From contig JAJEKB010000312.1 in the NCBI GenBank assembly GCA_022393335.1, positions 105,848 through 169,847 on the forward strand: a stretch of 64,000 bases of DNA, given 5' to 3'. The notes under the pieces were generated by a model. That model had not been told where the DNA came from and did no database searches. It saw only the letters and a list, made by a program, of their open reading frames with translations. This stretch comes from Macrotrachela quadricornifera (Eukaryota; Rotifera; Eurotatoria; Philodinida; Philodinidae). This document shows, piece after piece, positions 61,601 through 64,000 of this stretch. Position 1 is the first letter of the stretch. Each line of letters starts with the position of its first letter. The translations under genes were made by a program, and so were the position numbers.

Positions 61601-64000
61601 TAAGTGATCGTTCTATTTAAAAAACAACCTTTTTTACTATACAATATTGATCCTAAAATAATAATTTATCATCAATGCAATTTTTTTTTCATTTTATAAC
61701 AAAAAAAAATTTCAATTGTATATCTAAATATACATTTATATTAAGATATGTGACTGCTTACTTGTCTTGTATATCTAACGAGGAAAGTACCCGAAATGAT
61801 TAATCGTTTTTGATTTCAAACTCAGTGCATTAGATGAACTCCAGCGAGATATGAAAAACTCTAAAATTATAACCATTTTACTGGAATTTTATCCTATAGC
61901 TCGATATACATTAACAAATAGAATGATGATATTTCTACCAGAAATTTTGTCCATAGATACATCTACTTATAGCTAGAATGTCCTAAAAGTTTTAGCTAAA
62001 AGAAATATTTCCTTCATGAGATATTGAATTTTCAAAAATCACTCATATTCCATAAAACATGGGAGATTCTCATGTCCTTTTGGAATTTAAAATTTCATGA
62101 AGAAAATATTTCTTTTAGCTGAAACTTTTAGGACATTCTAGTTACAAGTAGATGTATCTATGGACAAAATTTCTGGTAGAAATATCATCATTCTATTTGT
62201 TAATGTATATCGAGCTATAGAATAAAATTTCAATAAAATGGTTATAATTTTGAAGTTTTTCATATCTCGCTGGAGTTCATCTAATGCACTGAGTTCGAAA
62301 TCAAAAACCATCAATCACTTCGGGTACTCTCCTCGTAAGTATATATATTTGATGTCCTATGTCCATACATATATATATATGGGTGAATTGCAACTTTTTA
62401 TTATACTATATTTTTTTACATGTTGTTACCTTCTGATTGTCTGACATCACAGCAAATTTCAACTATCTAGCTCGTACCGGAGCTGAATTATAACGAATAT
62501 ACTACAAAAAAATGGCATTTTTTAATAATATGTGCAAAGAAAAGTAGTTTTTCTGACTATAATAAATCACGAGAAAAAGAATATCAATAGGCCAGATTAT
62601 ACAACGTTCGATGCTCTTTCATAATATAGAACTTAATTGGATTTTTAGAATCGTCTGCTTTAAAACTTTTCAACAGCTCATTTGATCTCGCTCAAATTTT
62701 TACAATTGATATGAGACGAAAAATTCTATAAGTAGTAGAAGTTTCAGCTCTCAATCATGTATCGTTCAAGAAATATTTATATTATACTGAAAATGTAGAA
62801 CTAGATGTTTTCCTCATATATTTTCAGTCGAATAAATCCCAAAATATTCTTTTCAGTTAAAATTTAACTGACTAAAATTCTATAAGCAAATCTGAGTGCA
62901 TTGGAAACTGTTCTGACTACTCATTTTTCATGCAAAGCTAAACGATGATTCAAGTGTTTTATAACCATAAAGTCAGTTTTACCATTAAATTAAGCAGAAA
63001 TTGAACTGTGCATCATCAAATCATTTTAGTATCCAATAAAGTGTTGGGAAATTTTTGTCACGTGACAGAGGCATAGAGTATAATAAAATGCACTACTCAG
63101 AAATTGTTTAGGCTTACTTTCATTTTTTTCGAGTCAATCGTATCAAAAAGTTGAAATTCACTCATATTCATATATAACAACAATAGAAATATGCTAGAAT
63201 TTGCTAGATTAAATTTCATATGCTTTTAAAATATTACAAACTTATCACATGTTAATGAAATCTATTGACTTTCACAGAAAAAACACGCGAACTTTTTATA
63301 CATAAATAATTGATTTCCTTCCGTACGCATTAGTCATAAAAGCACTCAGTATCTTCAAATATAGTACAAATTTAATTCAAGATGATCTTCAAGTCAGTTT
63401 ATCGAGAAAAAACATTGAATATCACTATATTATAGCTCGAATAAATGACCTGATTTATTCATAAATAATAGAAGTATGCTCAAGATTGACATTCATATAG
63501 ACATGTCTAGAGTAATCTTACGCTAAGTATCATTATTGACCCGTAAAGAAATTTACTTTACCATAGACAGAAAAAAAAACAATATACTAAATTAAAAATT
63601 TCTTTAGACATGTCTTTATGAGTGTAAAACTTGAACACACCTCTATCATTAATAAAAGACAATCACCTTGTTTACTCAAATCGTAATGAAGATATTCAAT
63701 TCTTTTCCGTAAATTAAATTTGGATCATCCAGTATACGTATATATATATATATATACGTATGATTTCTTTTTATTTCATAATTGTCTGCCTGGAAACAAG
63801 AATAGTCTTCTTAATAATTAAATAATAAAAAATCTTATTGTTAAAATAGGAGCATTTGATCGTTTTGTTTACATTCACGGTCATATATCAACAAATATTT
63901 CAATATGGTCAAAATGGTGTCGTAGAATTTCATCAAAATCTGGTTCATTCATATTATTAATTTTACCTATATTATGTAGTTTACCAATAGCTATTTGTAA
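58612..64000 (+). CDS. Rhodopsin-type GPCR, cut by the window end
   Basis: Three exons are visible: 58612-59074, 59127-59270 and 63850 onward past 64000. Residues 1-105 form an extracellular lead with several NxS/T sites. TM1 is ~110-130 with the class A GN motif (SIIGNLCLAKVLYSK), then TM2 (TDRIVLCLALSELCLV) and the conserved Cys before TM3 (QEWLCRF). TM3 crosses the 4.6-kb intron, and its end, LLGAFDRFVYIH, reads across the junction in phase, giving a DRF version of DRY. Exon 3 runs on into TM4 (FILLILPILCSLPIAI). TM5-7 lie outside the window. Start is taken at the first in-frame ATG. The large intron (59271-63849), far longer than others here, holds two fold-backs and a tandem duplication. 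Ligand unknown. Confidence 0.82.
59451..59550 (+). repeat. 50-bp tandem duplication
   Basis: Two adjacent 50-base units beginning caagtattat differ at one base (tttcttcttc against cttcttcttc), and a partial third unit starts at 59551. It lies in the long intron of the GPCR gene and looks recent. Confidence 0.85.
61770..62345. mobile_element. Long fold-back (palindromic) element inside a GPCR intron
   Basis: Arms of about 270-290 bp (about 61770-62062 and 62072-62345) are close reverse complements around a small loop. Shared blocks include tagaatgatgatatttctac, aaattttgtccatagatac and gatgaactccagcgagatat. There is no open frame. The terminal sequence (acgagga.agtacccg) differs from the element at 40.9 kb, so this looks like a separate family of similar size and design. 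Confidence 0.85.
63409..63705. mobile_element. Diverged fold-back element
   Basis: The left arm (about 63409-63515) and right arm (about 63600-63705, read backwards) share attgaatat, a tgatt..ttatt block, tcaag and agacatgtct in the same order. The spacer of about 85 bp contains its own small hairpin (gtaaag/ctttac). It lies about 145 bp before the third GPCR exon. Confidence 0.5.
63735..63762. repeat. Palindromic TA-rich run
   Basis: A TA dinucleotide tract bounded by atacgta on one side and tacgtat on the other, forming a short perfect palindrome in the GPCR intron. Probably simple-sequence DNA. Confidence 0.6.

Overview
The window is animal nuclear DNA. It is very AT-rich, genes are split by many introns of about 50-60 bp with GT..AG ends, and the genes are bilaterian: SPAG16, PDE6D, malectin, PHF5A, CD2BP2, STRA6, RASGEF1, a mir-9 hairpin and rhodopsin-type receptors. 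Tiny introns, splice-acceptor-like sequence directly before several start codons (as in spliced-leader trans-splicing) and an intronless, possibly acquired FAD monooxygenase would all suit a rotifer, perhaps bdelloid. That placement is inference; nothing seen is diagnostic. Exon joins below were assembled by hand from GT/AG sites, reading-frame phase and family similarity.

Layout. 0.2-6.8 kb (+): an ankyrin-repeat protein with a long disordered tail, then a 13-exon RASGEF1-type exchange factor. 8.1 kb (+): a hairpin matching the mir-9/mir-79 family on both arms. 8.6-9.8 kb (-): a seven-exon secreted Cys-containing orphan. 14.0-17.7 kb (-): a STRA6-type receptor with an added N-terminal EGF module and extra membrane helices. 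19.1-22.4 kb (+): SPAG16/PF20. 23.0-28.8 kb (+): a large alpha-2-macroglobulin/complement-type protein without the thioester motif, behind a TATA box. 29.6-33.2 kb (-): CD2BP2 without its GYF domain, PHF5A, and a forkhead factor. 34-42 kb: a repeat-rich stretch with two inverted copies of a tRNA-derived SINE-like repeat around an intronless FAD monooxygenase, and a roughly 610-bp fold-back element. 42.2-48.9 kb: a compact cluster with a tRNA-2'-phosphotransferase N-domain/LRR fusion, malectin, PDE6D, an SLC25A45/47/48-type carrier and an intronless GPCR. 50.7-52.1 kb: a decayed fold-back and gene-like debris. 53.7-56.3 kb: a proline-rich-repeat protein with a PTB-like N-terminus. 58.6 kb to the end: a rhodopsin-type GPCR with a 4.6-kb intron holding two more fold-backs, cut by the window edge.

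Themes. CD2BP2 and PHF5A (U5 and U2/SF3b splicing factors) lie 81 bp apart in one orientation and may be an operon. SPAG16 and PDE6D both serve cilia. Several genes show unusual domain content: EGF+STRA6, KptA-N+LRR, thioester-less TEP and GYF-less CD2BP2. Long gaps hold AT-rich sequence, simple repeats and fold-backs.
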